Positions 16,095 through 24,783 of a stretch of 34,514 nt of DNA are shown one piece after another. Each line of letters starts with the position of its first letter. Within the stretch, counting starts at the first letter, position 1. Source of the stretch: Candidatus Saccharimonadota bacterium (GTDB lineage Bacteria > Patescibacteriota > Saccharimonadia > Saccharimonadales > UBA4665). The stretch is from NCBI GenBank assembly GCA_029288515.1, contig JARIHB010000166.1, positions 1 to 34,514 of the forward strand, given 5' to 3'. The notes under the pieces were generated by a model. That model did no database searches. It was not told where the DNA came from and saw only the letters and a program-made list of their open reading frames with translations. The translations under genes were made by a program, and so were the position numbers.

Positions 16095-17393
16095 ATGGAA
16101 TACGACAGCTATCCAGAGGCTATACCGCCTGCTTATGATCGTACTGGTAATCTACCCTATGAGGGCTTAGAGGTTTTACCTCAACATGCAATGTATGAAC
16201 AACCTTGCACGCCGGACGATATATATTTTCTGCCCACTGCTGTAGTTCATAGTCCAGAAACAACAGATCAGCCCGCAGATATTGTATCGATCAGCGAGAT
16301 GCTCAGAGGGCGCGAGGCGCCCGATACACTCAACGACCGGCATCCGGACTGGCCGCCCATTACATTAACGTATTACTTCGGCATGCACGGACGGGCAGGC
16401 CATGCGCAGGATTTAGGCGAGCATGTGCGCAGTGCGCAGGTATATTGTTATGAGCACACTGACGGCCCCCAGCTCAGCAGTCCTTTGAAAACGTATGCCG
16501 AAGATCAAGAAGAAGGTGTAGAAGCACTGCTTGATCGTACTACCAATAAGGAAGGCGCCTCGGTACGCGGCATGATTCATGAAGACCTATTTCGGGCAGT
16601 GCACGGCACCGGTGTAGTTATCGGACATTTTGATTTAAGCCCCGCGCAGACCAAAAATTTTAGGCCGACAGCGGCAGCCCATGACCTTACAAGGAACATG
16701 AATAAACTGAGTGCCGGCAACACCTTCGACGAAACACTAGATGCCGCCGGCCATGCATTAAAGACGCTCTACACCGGTCAGGCGCACCGGGACATACACA
16801 TGATCGGCCCGCGGCATAATGAGGACGGGACGGTTACAGCCGGAAATTTCGAAGATGAAATGGGCCGTATTTTCGCTGCGTACCCTCATCTGAAAGCCCG
16901 AGACCACATACAGGTAGTCGCCTCGATGGGTGCAACTCATGAGTTCGCTCAAATGGCGTGTGCTGCCGCATCTGGCGTGGAAGTTAGAGCAATACATGCA
17001 AACGGCGATCAGCATGCAATGATTGAGGATGACATTCGTGAAGCGCTCAGTCTTGGACAACAGCCCACACGTGAACAATTAGCACGCTTCTATATGGAAT
17101 CGGTTACCCTAGCCGCCTTAGCAAACGGCATGGAGCATGACACTGTGTTTGCTAATTCTGCCAGTTCCGAACCACTGCAATATGCCAGGACTATTGCCGA
17201 AACGGTTGATATTAAAGATATTGCCGTCTTGCACGACGTTGTCGCTCAAGGATGTAATGTAGCGCAAGCGGCACAATTGATTAATATCACGCTTACCACC
17301 AAGGGGCTGCCGCCGCTCGCCCGATCGTACGCAGATATGCGGCCATTTATTGCCGCGCACGCCGCAGCTCAGGCTACCATCAGACAAACATGA
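16095..17393 (+). CDS. Putative TraB/Tiki/EreA-like fold protein with LP-motif leader, 432 aa
   Basis: The leader of about 70 residues is acidic and Pro/Tyr-rich with IYFLP at 43-47 (and LEVLP at 25-29). The body has features that recall the TraB/Tiki/EreA superfamily of putative metal-dependent hydrolases: TYYFGMHG with His98, a following VYCYEH with Glu120, and late VVASMGATHEF near residue 280. These families use early G-x-H and Glu motifs and a late G-x-x-H. The match is by eye only, so the call is tentative. GAAGG seven bases before the ATG is a weak Shine-Dalgarno; no clean -10 box sits at the leaderless position. Its TGA stop is part of the extended -10 of the UDP-glucose dehydrogenase gene 13 bases downstream. 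Confidence 0.7.
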   Translation: MEYDSYPEAIPPAYDRTGNLPYEGLEVLPQHAMYEQPCTPDDIYFLPTAVVHSPETTDQPADIVSISEMLRGREAPDTLNDRHPDWPPITLTYYFGMHGRAGHAQDLGEHVRSAQVYCYEHTDGPQLSSPLKTYAEDQEEGVEALLDRTTNKEGASVRGMIHEDLFRAVHGTGVVIGHFDLSPAQTKNFRPTAAAHDLTRNMNKLSAGNTFDETLDAAGHALKTLYTGQAHRDIHMIGPRHNEDGTVTAGNFEDEMGRIFAAYPHLKARDHIQVVASMGATHEFAQMACAAASGVEVRAIHANGDQHAMIEDDIREALSLGQQPTREQLARFYMESVTLAALANGMEHDTVFANSASSEPLQYARTIAETVDIKDIAVLHDVVAQGCNVAQAAQLINITLTTKGLPPLARSYADMRPFIAAHAAAQATIRQT

Positions 17394-17399
17394 TAGTAT
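17391..17399 (+). promoter_or_regulatory. Extended -10, leaderless promoter of UDP-glucose dehydrogenase gene
   Basis: TGA-TAGTAT ends six bases before the ATG at 17406. The TGA is also the stop codon of the preceding gene, so stop and promoter share bases. No Shine-Dalgarno occurs before the ATG (the intervening bases are AGGGGC, directly against it). Confidence 0.6.
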
Positions 17400-17405
17400 A
17401 GGGGC

Positions 17406-18773
17406 ATGCAAGAGATGCCGACCATCACCGTGTTAGGCACGGGCTACGTAGGGCTTACGACGGCCGCGCTGTTTTCGGCCGCCGGTATGCATACCTACGT
17501 TGTAGACCCAAACGACAGCCGGCTGGCAAGTGTCCGCCAGGGCAAATCATTCTTTTATGAAGTGGGGCTTGACCCGGTTATTGCGCAGGCCGTACAGACA
17601 GGCATGCTGATACCAACAAATTCGTACCGCGAATCGGTGCCGCACAGCGACTTTATTATTTCGGCAGTCGGTACGCCAGATAATCCCGACGGCAGTTCCA
17701 ACCTGCAGTACGTCTACGCTGCCGCGAGAGAGGCTGCGGCGCACATGCAGCCGCATGCCATATATGTACAAAAGAGTACGGTGCCAGTAGGTACGGGTAA
17801 CCACATAGCCAAACTGTTCGCCGAGGCCGGCGTGCACAATGCCTATGTTTCCAATCCGGAGTTCCTGCGTGAAGGTACCGCGCTACTCGACAGCCTGTGG
17901 TTTGACCGTATCGTAGTCGGCGGCAACGATGCAGCCGCGCTGGAACGAGTAGTAGATGTGCATCATATTGTCGAGAAGGCGCGCGGCGCAATAGCACAAG
18001 CAGCGGGCATTAATCCGCCCACGACCCTGCCGGCAGGGTCGTACATTAGCACATCGCTCGAAAGCGCCGAAATGATCAAAGTGGTGTCCAACGCCTTTTT
18101 AGCGCTCAAGATATCATTCGCCAATTCAGTGGGCATACTAGCCGACACCACCGGGGCGGATATTACGCAGGTGCTAGCAGCCGTCGGCGCCGACCGGCGT
18201 ATCGGCACAGCGTTTCTGCAAGCTGGGCGGGGATATGGCGGCGGCTGCTTCCCAAAAGACGTCAGCGGGCTCATTGCCGCCGGGCTGCACCAGGGTGTAC
18301 AGCTCACTATCATGGAAGCTGCCCAGGAAGTAAACGAAGCAATGCCCGGCTATGTTGTAGCCAAGCTGCAAAATGCGCTGGGCGGTACGCTGGGCGGCAA
18401 ACGTGTTGCAGTGCTGGGGTTGGCTTTTAAGGCAGGTACCAGCGACTGCCGCCGCTCGCCGGCGATTACTATTGCCAACATGCTTGCTGCGCGTGGGGCA
18501 CACGTATCCGCGTACGATCCACAAGCCAACGATGAGGCGCGTGGCTTGCTTCATGCAAATGTACAGGTTCAAAAGCAGTACGATGATGCACTTACCGACG
18601 CGGACGCGGCAATTATTGCCACGGACTGGCCGGCATTTACCAGCCAGGCACCTGCTGAATTCGCGAAGCACATGGCTGGTACGGTGTTTGTCGACGCCAT
18701 GAATTGTTTCGAGCCAGCGAGTGTGCAAGCAGTGGGCTTGCAATATATAGGTATCGGTCGTAAAGCCGCTTAA
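17406..18773 (+). CDS. ugd: UDP-glucose 6-dehydrogenase, 455 aa
   Basis: It oxidises UDP-glucose to UDP-glucuronate with two NAD+. The N-terminal Rossmann motif is GTGYVG (residues 11-16). PEFLREG, a Lys225/Asn229 pair in EMIKVVSN, and catalytic Cys281 in GYGGGCFPKD are all present, as is the C-terminal LGLAFKAGTSDCRRSP motif of UDP-glucose/GDP-mannose dehydrogenases. The length is normal, but a segment of about 30 residues before the SAEMIK helix (KARGAIAQAAGINPPTTLP) looks longer than usual and holds a 22-bp DNA palindrome. The gene is predicted leaderless. UDP-glucuronate would feed surface polysaccharide synthesis, but no glycosyltransferase lies next to it. Confidence 0.95.
   Translation: MQEMPTITVLGTGYVGLTTAALFSAAGMHTYVVDPNDSRLASVRQGKSFFYEVGLDPVIAQAVQTGMLIPTNSYRESVPHSDFIISAVGTPDNPDGSSNLQYVYAAAREAAAHMQPHAIYVQKSTVPVGTGNHIAKLFAEAGVHNAYVSNPEFLREGTALLDSLWFDRIVVGGNDAAALERVVDVHHIVEKARGAIAQAAGINPPTTLPAGSYISTSLESAEMIKVVSNAFLALKISFANSVGILADTTGADITQVLAAVGADRRIGTAFLQAGRGYGGGCFPKDVSGLIAAGLHQGVQLTIMEAAQEVNEAMPGYVVAKLQNALGGTLGGKRVAVLGLAFKAGTSDCRRSPAITIANMLAARGAHVSAYDPQANDEARGLLHANVQVQKQYDDALTDADAAIIATDWPAFTSQAPAEFAKHMAGTVFVDAMNCFEPASVQAVGLQYIGIGRKAA
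18021..18042. repeat. 22-bp perfect palindrome inside the UDP-glucose dehydrogenase gene
   Basis: ACGACCCTGCC is followed directly by its own complement GGCAGGGTCGT with no spacer. It encodes TTLPAGS in a region that looks inserted relative to the usual family layout. Confidence 0.8.
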
Positions 18774-18786
18774 CTAATAATACGTA

Positions 18787-18816
18787 TTGCACACGAGCGC
18801 AAAAAATATTTATAAT
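18787..18816 (+). promoter_or_regulatory. Promoter of the family B operon
   Basis: TTGCAC (18787-18792), 18 bases and a perfect TATAAT (18811-18816) precede the ATG at 18829 by 12 bases. The predicted leader is about six bases and has no Shine-Dalgarno. An in-frame TTG at 18787 lies inside the -35 box and is rejected as a start. Confidence 0.7.
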
Positions 18817-18828
18817 AGCTTACTTATT

Positions 18829-20013
18829 ATGGAACACAATCCCGACTCTGACGATCCACAACAGCAGCCGAATGGCGATCCCGACAGTCCCTATGGTCAG
18901 CCATATCAGGGCTACCCCGAGCCGTTACTGCCCCCGACAGATAGTTCAAGAGCACCGGGCTTTGCGCCCGACTCTCCTGGCTATGATGCTCCCGGCCTGC
19001 TGGGGGGGAGGATGGACTATTTACCTCCGCGCGGCCCTTTACCGCCAGACATAGAGATGGGTCTCCGATACGACAACGCAATGTCCGAGTTAAACCATAG
19101 GGAAGCCGTTACCTATCCGATCGCCCTCCCCCCCGGCAGAGGCACTCCTGATTCCGCGCGAACAGTCGTTGCCACGAACGATGCGATTCTCACCAGAGAC
19201 TACCGCGGCATCACCGTTGAGCGACAGGGTGAGCCAGGGGCAGCGGCCACCTATGAGCGTTTTTTCAGAAGCTCGGACGGCCGTATACATAAAGATACGG
19301 CCAATGTTGCCGAGCTGCTGCGAGATGTGCCGCCGCCAGGCAGCGTATCGCATCGCGTCCGCGAACGGGCCATCACAGCTGCGCTCACCAAATACGATAC
19401 CTTCCTACACACTATACATCTTGAGCCTGAGATGGTGACGGCCGCAGAAGTTGAAGCGCTTTCAGCCGCCGTTCGCGAAGCCGGGCCGCCGCCAACTTCA
19501 CATCAGAGCGTCCAACAGTTTGTCGACAACCGTATTGTCGCCGAAAGGGCAGTTGATACACTGGACGCCAGGCAAGCAGCACCCCAATTCACACGTAGGT
19601 TGCACGCCTGGCTGCGTAGCCAGGGTAGCGACCCGGACGGTATACAGCAGTTCACAGTAAGCGGCGCACCCGGTAATGCAGATATTACTGTCGCCGCCGG
19701 CTTTAAAAATTTTTCGGACCAACTTCCGCCTATCCCATTCGCCGAAATAACCCTTCGCAGTGCACTTCCTGGTAAAACTATTGCCGAACGACTACGCGAT
19801 ACCAGTCCCGCCGCCCCCGTTCCTATTATTGGCCACCTGCAAGAAACTATTACCTATAGTGTGCCATTAAACGATGAGCCATTCATATGTGTACGGCATG
19901 TAAATATCACTGATTTACAAAACAATGAAGTCGACGATGTAGTAAATAGATTCTATGGCGACACCGATGACCTTCGCATATTGATGGGCTTTCTGTATAA
20001 CCCAACCCCGTAG
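18829..20013 (+). CDS. Family B hypothetical protein 1, 394 aa
   Basis: First gene of an apparent four-gene operon. The first 65 residues are low-complexity, rich in Pro, Asp, Gln and Tyr, and end in MDYLP (62-66). The family B core follows: a strand-rich segment ending YERFFRSSDGRIHKD, then a helical segment and PPPGSVSHRVRERAI. The next gene has the same layout with YNHYFTHGPKGAVHKD and VPPMGSVPHETRERMI, so homology is clear. The C-terminal ends RILMGFLYNPTP, similar to the VMYNPSF and FYRNPVF ends of other members. There is no signal peptide, membrane span or known domain. Function unknown. Confidence 0.8.
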   Translation: MEHNPDSDDPQQQPNGDPDSPYGQPYQGYPEPLLPPTDSSRAPGFAPDSPGYDAPGLLGGRMDYLPPRGPLPPDIEMGLRYDNAMSELNHREAVTYPIALPPGRGTPDSARTVVATNDAILTRDYRGITVERQGEPGAAATYERFFRSSDGRIHKDTANVAELLRDVPPPGSVSHRVRERAITAALTKYDTFLHTIHLEPEMVTAAEVEALSAAVREAGPPPTSHQSVQQFVDNRIVAERAVDTLDARQAAPQFTRRLHAWLRSQGSDPDGIQQFTVSGAPGNADITVAAGFKNFSDQLPPIPFAEITLRSALPGKTIAERLRDTSPAAPVPIIGHLQETITYSVPLNDEPFICVRHVNITDLQNNEVDDVVNRFYGDTDDLRILMGFLYNPTP

Positions 20014-20025
20014 CCGCTTACCGAC

Positions 20026-21258
20026 ATGAAAGATTTAGGCGACAACTCCTTCGACGAAGGATATCCATTCTATAACACTCAGCGGCCAGATGACCAGACA
20101 GACGCCCGAGGGTTTGATCCAATGCGTGCTCCAGACTATCTGCCGAATGGCGGTATTCGTGGTTCACTGGACGGCAGCCTGTCGGCTGGCGATCTGCCGC
20201 CCTTCGGCACCGATCAATTTGACAACCGACAACCGCTCGATACCATTACACGCCGCAGCACACGTATGGCATACGATGAGGTGCGGCAAGGTATACAAGA
20301 GACACATATCCCAACTACGTATGAGGTAGCCCAGCCCACCGCAGACAGATACGGCTTCGGCGCGACTGCACCGCGAACAGAACTCGTTCATGAAAGTGAC
20401 CTGGGCACTGTCGCAATCGTCAGCGATAGGTACGGACTTACTGTTGATTTCTTTCCCAGTGACGGCTCACCACCGCAATACAACCACTATTTTACCCACG
20501 GGCCAAAAGGCGCTGTACACAAAGATACCGTCAACCGGGGTTCGTTACTGTATGAAGTACCACCGATGGGCAGCGTGCCGCATGAAACGCGGGAACGGAT
20601 GATTTCTTTTGCCCAGAAACGTGCAGCGCTCAACAATAAACAATCTGCGCAATCTATAGCCGTTGGCCCAGCAGAGATACAATACCTGGCCGGGCTGATG
20701 CGCGATGCGCACGCACCGCGCATGGCATTCGATGAACTGTACACCATCGGCCAACGCCGGGCAGAAGCCCACACACCAGTGAGCGAGCATGCGGCGGAAA
20801 CCGCTTCTGAAGTGTTCGACTATAACCTCCAGCGCTATTTGGAGCGACGCGGTTATGATTTGAGCGCATTTGCATTTCCGATCGACAGACAAGAGCAAGT
20901 GAGCGCCGCCGGCGAATATATGTACGTTACAGCCGGATATCGTACTACTGGAAATGCTGGCGTACCTCCGATCCCAACCGTGACAGTTGATGTGTATATA
21001 CCACTTGAACCCGACGAAGCGGTTGCAGCGCTGACTTCCCAAAGGATTGATACCGGACCTATTTCTCCGCCGGTAATCGCGTTCAGACAACGCGCCATTA
21101 CATACGAATATGACAGCCAGAGACGCATACTGACCGGCGTCGTAACAACCAGCCTCATATGCGATAAAAATATACACGGCCTTACACAGAGCGGCTTCAA
21201 TGCTGATGCCGACGATGCACAGGCCATAAATCTGTTTCTGCAGCAACAAGAATTTTGA
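20026..21258 (+). CDS. Family B hypothetical protein 2, 410 aa
   Basis: Closest relative of the preceding protein. The acidic leader carries GFDP and PDYLP (36-40). The core has VSDRYGLTVDFFPSDGS, YNHYFTHGPKGAVHKDTVN and VPPMGSVPHETRERM. It begins 12 bases after the stop of gene 1 with no Shine-Dalgarno and no -10 box, so translation may depend on ribosomes arriving from the upstream gene. Its TGA stop overlaps the Shine-Dalgarno of the next gene. A long antisense open frame (20545-21288) lies under it but has no start signals. Confidence 0.8.
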   Translation: MKDLGDNSFDEGYPFYNTQRPDDQTDARGFDPMRAPDYLPNGGIRGSLDGSLSAGDLPPFGTDQFDNRQPLDTITRRSTRMAYDEVRQGIQETHIPTTYEVAQPTADRYGFGATAPRTELVHESDLGTVAIVSDRYGLTVDFFPSDGSPPQYNHYFTHGPKGAVHKDTVNRGSLLYEVPPMGSVPHETRERMISFAQKRAALNNKQSAQSIAVGPAEIQYLAGLMRDAHAPRMAFDELYTIGQRRAEAHTPVSEHAAETASEVFDYNLQRYLERRGYDLSAFAFPIDRQEQVSAAGEYMYVTAGYRTTGNAGVPPIPTVTVDVYIPLEPDEAVAALTSQRIDTGPISPPVIAFRQRAITYEYDSQRRILTGVVTTSLICDKNIHGLTQSGFNADADDAQAINLFLQQQEF

Positions 21259-21271
21259 GGAATAATATGAC
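21257..21271 (+). repeat. Copy 1 of a 15-bp conserved gene junction
   Basis: GAGGAATAATATGAC joins family B genes 2 and 3 and recurs exactly at 22593-22607. It contains the Shine-Dalgarno GAGGA, a five-base spacer and the ATG. The stop TGA of gene 2 overlaps its first two bases. Confidence 0.7.
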
Positions 21272-22601
21272 TGACAAATCTGAGGCATTTAACGATGGAT
21301 ATGGGGAAACGGGTGACGGGTTGGGTGGTTTTCCTCACGTATACGATGCCTTACGTTATTTGGGCCTGGACGGCGATGCTGGCATTGCGCCGGTGGTCGA
21401 TCCGGATACTGGCTACACAGGCGACGTAATGAGTGATAGCGGGTTGCACGCCGGCCACAGCCGCTCCTACGACGCTGCCGACGCCGCGCCCGCATATGAA
21501 CCAACAGATAACGTACCCTTTGGCGTTGAACATTTTGATGGTGCCGCTGAGCCGGACATTGAGGACAGCCAGCGTGCCGTAGACACCTTCGTCACTATAC
21601 AAGAATCGTTACTCAGCGATCCTTATAATCAACATTTTATAGATAATCCGCCGATTGTCCGTGAGGGCACCGAAACAGAGGTTGATACTGTGTTGCATCT
21701 TTCTTATAACGGTGATGATGGAGAGGCCGACATTACGGTAAGCGCCGGGCGAGGCCTAGCAGTCGACTTTACATCAAACGACGGCAGCATATCGTATAAC
21801 CGCTACTTTATGGCGTACAGCACCGCGGGTAATTGCACGGGCATATATAAAGACAGGGCTAACCGCCAGGCATTGTTAGAGAACGTACCAGGACCCGGCG
21901 AGGCGCCGCAGCTGGAACGCTTGGCGGCAATTGCCTCCATTGAGCACAGCCACGACACCCTGAATGCTACCCTAGGATTATACACACCGGTCACCGACGC
22001 TGAATTGCGGCATGTTATGCTGTTCGTCTCGCAGGCCAAGCCGCCGGCCGCACCTTTTACTGCTTTGGCAGATATTGCCCATAAGCGCGGCACAAGTATC
22101 CAACCCATCAACCCCGCAGACAGCACTTTTGCAGGTACCCTTTTTAGCGATGTCATCCGCGACTTTCATGAGTACACGGCTGAACAGGGAGAATTACCCG
22201 GTAGTGATCCAGATACAATCCACCGCCATTACAGAGGCGAACATGATACGGCACTGCGCATTTCAGTCACCTATCACCACCATACTGTCGATCTGCCAGC
22301 GCCAGCCCTGCACATCGATATGGAAACGATTCTTTCCGCTGCAAGAATGGAGGCAGAACTCGCCAAACGCGACGAGCATCTATACAACGTGCCTGAGGGC
22401 AAGTGGGAGGCGCGTCTTTCCTACCTGATACTGAACGGACAACTGTTTGGCCGGCTGATTGAACAATTCGCTACGCAGGAGAGAGTAGTATATCAGTCAG
22501 ATAATTCATTTACGGCAGACGGTGACGATGTCATAATGGCGCGCGGCGTGATGTACAATCCGTCATTCAGCCAGGCAGATACGTTACATAGGGAGGAATA
22601 A
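21267..22601 (+). CDS. Family B hypothetical protein 3, 444 aa
   Basis: The ATG at 21267 is preferred over a TTG at 21255 because GAGGA lies five bases upstream. The leader is acidic and Gly/Tyr-rich, has the degenerate motif LRYLG (29-33), and contains MSDSGLHAGH, which recurs exactly in the family B protein at 25898-27241. The core reads AGRGLAVDFTSNDGS, YNRYFMAYSTAGNCTGIYKD and ENVPGPGE, parallel to protein 2 with a slightly longer loop. The C-terminus ends in ARGVMYNPSFSQ. No known domain is recognised. Confidence 0.8.
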   Translation: MTDKSEAFNDGYGETGDGLGGFPHVYDALRYLGLDGDAGIAPVVDPDTGYTGDVMSDSGLHAGHSRSYDAADAAPAYEPTDNVPFGVEHFDGAAEPDIEDSQRAVDTFVTIQESLLSDPYNQHFIDNPPIVREGTETEVDTVLHLSYNGDDGEADITVSAGRGLAVDFTSNDGSISYNRYFMAYSTAGNCTGIYKDRANRQALLENVPGPGEAPQLERLAAIASIEHSHDTLNATLGLYTPVTDAELRHVMLFVSQAKPPAAPFTALADIAHKRGTSIQPINPADSTFAGTLFSDVIRDFHEYTAEQGELPGSDPDTIHRHYRGEHDTALRISVTYHHHTVDLPAPALHIDMETILSAARMEAELAKRDEHLYNVPEGKWEARLSYLILNGQLFGRLIEQFATQERVVYQSDNSFTADGDDVIMARGVMYNPSFSQADTLHREE

Positions 22602-22607
22602 TATGAC
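22593..22607 (+). repeat. Copy 2 of the 15-bp conserved gene junction
   Basis: Same 15 bases as at 21257-21271. Here the preceding gene ends with TAA inside the element, so the junction sequence is kept while the stop codon differs. The Shine-Dalgarno is extended to GGGAGGA. Confidence 0.7.
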
Positions 22608-23739
22608 AGGTTTCGAACAGCAAGGCAAGCCGCCGTCGGAGGGAGGCGAGGGGAACTTTGATACTTTTATGGCTTCCGGTGGCACAGCAGGAGGGAATGA
22701 TCTTGGCCAGGTCCACTATCTGCCAGACAAGGCTGCGGCAGACGCAGGGCAGGGGTATGCTGCCCCTTTTATAGCTCATGAGGGCAATCCGCCTGATGTA
22801 TATCGCGGCCTCGAGGGCCCGGGAGACGATCCATTCAGACTACGACGTTTTGACATTGCCACGGCCACCGAAGACGACTTGCTGCACACCTCGGATCTGC
22901 ATCGTGCTGTCGTTGTCGATATGTTCACAAAATGGCAGGCGTACACCGATACCGAAGATGGCACAGAAAAAATAGACATGGAATGCGAACAGGTACGCAG
23001 TGACGGCGACCGGCACATAACAGACACATTGCTTATTACCGCCGACCGTACAAGAAGTACTCTTGCCGTACAGCTTAAAGGAAACTCCTTGGTACACACC
23101 TACTACCACGATGATGCGGGTAATGTGCGCACCGCCATAGGTAATGACCAGGGGGCACATGCACAGCCGCCACAGGAAGGCACTCATGTGGATCGGTACG
23201 CCACCTACAACGAGCTAGAGCGTATTAGACGCCTGAGTACCACCGCTCATCCTAAAACAGTACCCTTCTCGGACCTAACAGTACTGGCGCTTACTCATTT
23301 TATAGACCCGCCAGCTATGGGCCCCGACGAAACGAAACATGCAGCCAAAGAATTTAAAGAACTCTTTGGCAGTATGGTACCGTCGCATCATACTAACAAT
23401 GATCTGCATTACGGAGACAGCCTGGAAGTGAGCACCACTACACGAGGCGTTCATGACGCAAACCCCAATCTTCAGTTTACCTACGAAAAACCGGCAGGCA
23501 GTGAATATGCCGTCATACTACCCGGCGCAGGTGAGCTACGGAGTATTTCTCTGGCGGCAGAGCACATTACCATTCGCTTCTACATTACAGGAGGCGAACT
23601 GCGGTGCGCTTACCGGCGGCAGGTATTTACTCCAGACCGGACGAAACCATTAGCAGACACCGGACACTTACGCATGCATGCCGACCGGGCGCTGCTGCGC
23701 GCAGCACGCAATGCCGCGCGAAAACCGCTGCCCGCATAG
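22603..23739 (+). CDS. Hypothetical protein, divergent family B member, 378 aa
   Basis: Last gene of the operon, starting one base after the stop of gene 3 with GGGAGGA five bases upstream. The Gly-rich leader has VHYLP at 37-41. The core shows LAVQLKGNSLVHTYYHDDAGNVRTAIGND, which fits the family B strand pattern but lacks the His/Tyr-Lys-Asp motif. The helical part ends in basic residues (ADRALLRAARNAARKPLP), unlike the other members. Homology to family B is likely from order and layout but weaker than for its neighbours. No known domain. Confidence 0.75.
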   Translation: MTGFEQQGKPPSEGGEGNFDTFMASGGTAGGNDLGQVHYLPDKAAADAGQGYAAPFIAHEGNPPDVYRGLEGPGDDPFRLRRFDIATATEDDLLHTSDLHRAVVVDMFTKWQAYTDTEDGTEKIDMECEQVRSDGDRHITDTLLITADRTRSTLAVQLKGNSLVHTYYHDDAGNVRTAIGNDQGAHAQPPQEGTHVDRYATYNELERIRRLSTTAHPKTVPFSDLTVLALTHFIDPPAMGPDETKHAAKEFKELFGSMVPSHHTNNDLHYGDSLEVSTTTRGVHDANPNLQFTYEKPAGSEYAVILPGAGELRSISLAAEHITIRFYITGGELRCAYRRQVFTPDRTKPLADTGHLRMHADRALLRAARNAARKPLPA

Positions 23740-23818
23740 GAGTATGTGGCTGATGATCCGGCGAAAGCGTATAAATTATCACTGCGCCAGCATAAGGCAC
23801 GTGTATACTGAAACCGTT

Positions 23819-23825
23819 AAGGAGG
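23819..23825 (+). promoter_or_regulatory. Strong Shine-Dalgarno of the SGNH hydrolase gene
   Basis: AAGGAGG ends seven bases before the ATG at 23833; TATACT at 23804-23809 is a candidate -10. This conventional leader contrasts with the leaderless genes around it. Confidence 0.7.
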
Positions 23826-23832
23826 CGTCATA

Positions 23833-24729
23833 ATGCGCATGGTTTCACTACTCCGTACAAAAATTATGCAGCTCGCCGGCATCGGTGCCGGCATAGTCGT
23901 AACCGCCAGTATGGGCGTCATGAGCGTCGGCACTGCGACCGCCCAAGGCGTGCCGCAATCCCGGCATGCTACCGCACATACCTATGCCGCGCTGGGCGAT
24001 TCAGTGGCTGCCGGCTATGGACTGCCGGCTGGTTCGGATACCACTGCTGCCGATGTACAATGCGGCCGATCCAGCGATGGGTATCCTCATCTCGTCGCAT
24101 CCGCGCTTGATATGCCACTTACTAATGCCACCTGCGCCGGGGCAACGGCGGGCGATTTGGTAACGAGACAATTCAGAGGTGGTACGCTGGTGGCACCGGC
24201 CCAACTGGATACTGCCTTTGCGGCCGGCACCCCGGAACTCATTACCATTACTGCCGGTGCCAACGACCTGCATTGGACTGATTTTATTAAAGCCTGCTAC
24301 ACCACCGACTGCACAGCATCAGCCTATACAAACGCCGCCAATACAGCCCGGTTTATCATGAAAATTAAGCTGAATGCCGCCCTGGCTGATATCTATCTGC
24401 GAAGCGGCGGCACGCCGCCGCAGGTTGTTGTTACGGGTTATTACAACCCATTTTCGGCGGCGTGTGCCAGCCAGCAGTCCGCCATTACTCCTGCCGAAAT
24501 TGCCTGGTTTAGCAGTCAGGTGCAGGCCTTAAACAGAGCACTGAGGCAAACGGCTAATAATTATTTCTACACTACCTACGTGCCGGTCGATTTCAGCGGC
24601 CATGACATATGCTCATCCGACTCATGGATACAGGGTCCCACTGCAGCGCAGCCGTTTCATCCCACGGCTACCGGCCAGGCTATGATTGCCAAAGATGTGC
24701 TGGATATCGCTGCTGCGGATGCAGAGTGA
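23833..24729 (+). CDS. Secreted SGNH/GDSL-family hydrolase, 298 aa
   Basis: A signal peptide with a basic start (MRMVSLLRTK), a hydrophobic core and a likely cleavage after ATAQ occupies about the first 36 residues. Block I is YAALGDSVAAGYG with nucleophile Ser57. Block III is AGANDLH, and block V is FHPTATG with the catalytic His near residue 276; the HPTA context is typical of actinobacterial-type SGNH lipases and esterases. Cysteine pairs (CGRSSDGYP, ATCAGAT, CYTTDC) suggest disulfides outside the cell. It would cleave an ester on a lipid or a glycan; the substrate is unknown. A strong Shine-Dalgarno lies seven bases before the ATG. Confidence 0.92.
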   Translation: MRMVSLLRTKIMQLAGIGAGIVVTASMGVMSVGTATAQGVPQSRHATAHTYAALGDSVAAGYGLPAGSDTTAADVQCGRSSDGYPHLVASALDMPLTNATCAGATAGDLVTRQFRGGTLVAPAQLDTAFAAGTPELITITAGANDLHWTDFIKACYTTDCTASAYTNAANTARFIMKIKLNAALADIYLRSGGTPPQVVVTGYYNPFSAACASQQSAITPAEIAWFSSQVQALNRALRQTANNYFYTTYVPVDFSGHDICSSDSWIQGPTAAQPFHPTATGQAMIAKDVLDIAAADAE

Positions 24730-24783
24730 ACCGCGAGTACACAGAGACGTAAACCGGTATAGCTTTTCGAGACGCGGGCAGTA

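Noticed and set aside
18787..18828. TTG start for family B protein 1
   Set aside because: The TTG is part of the -35 box and the extra codons span the TATAAT; the ATG at 18829 is the plausible start.
20545..21288. Long antisense open frame of 247 codons on the minus strand
   Set aside because: It lies fully under family B protein 2, has no start signals, and the sense frame has clear homology to its neighbours.
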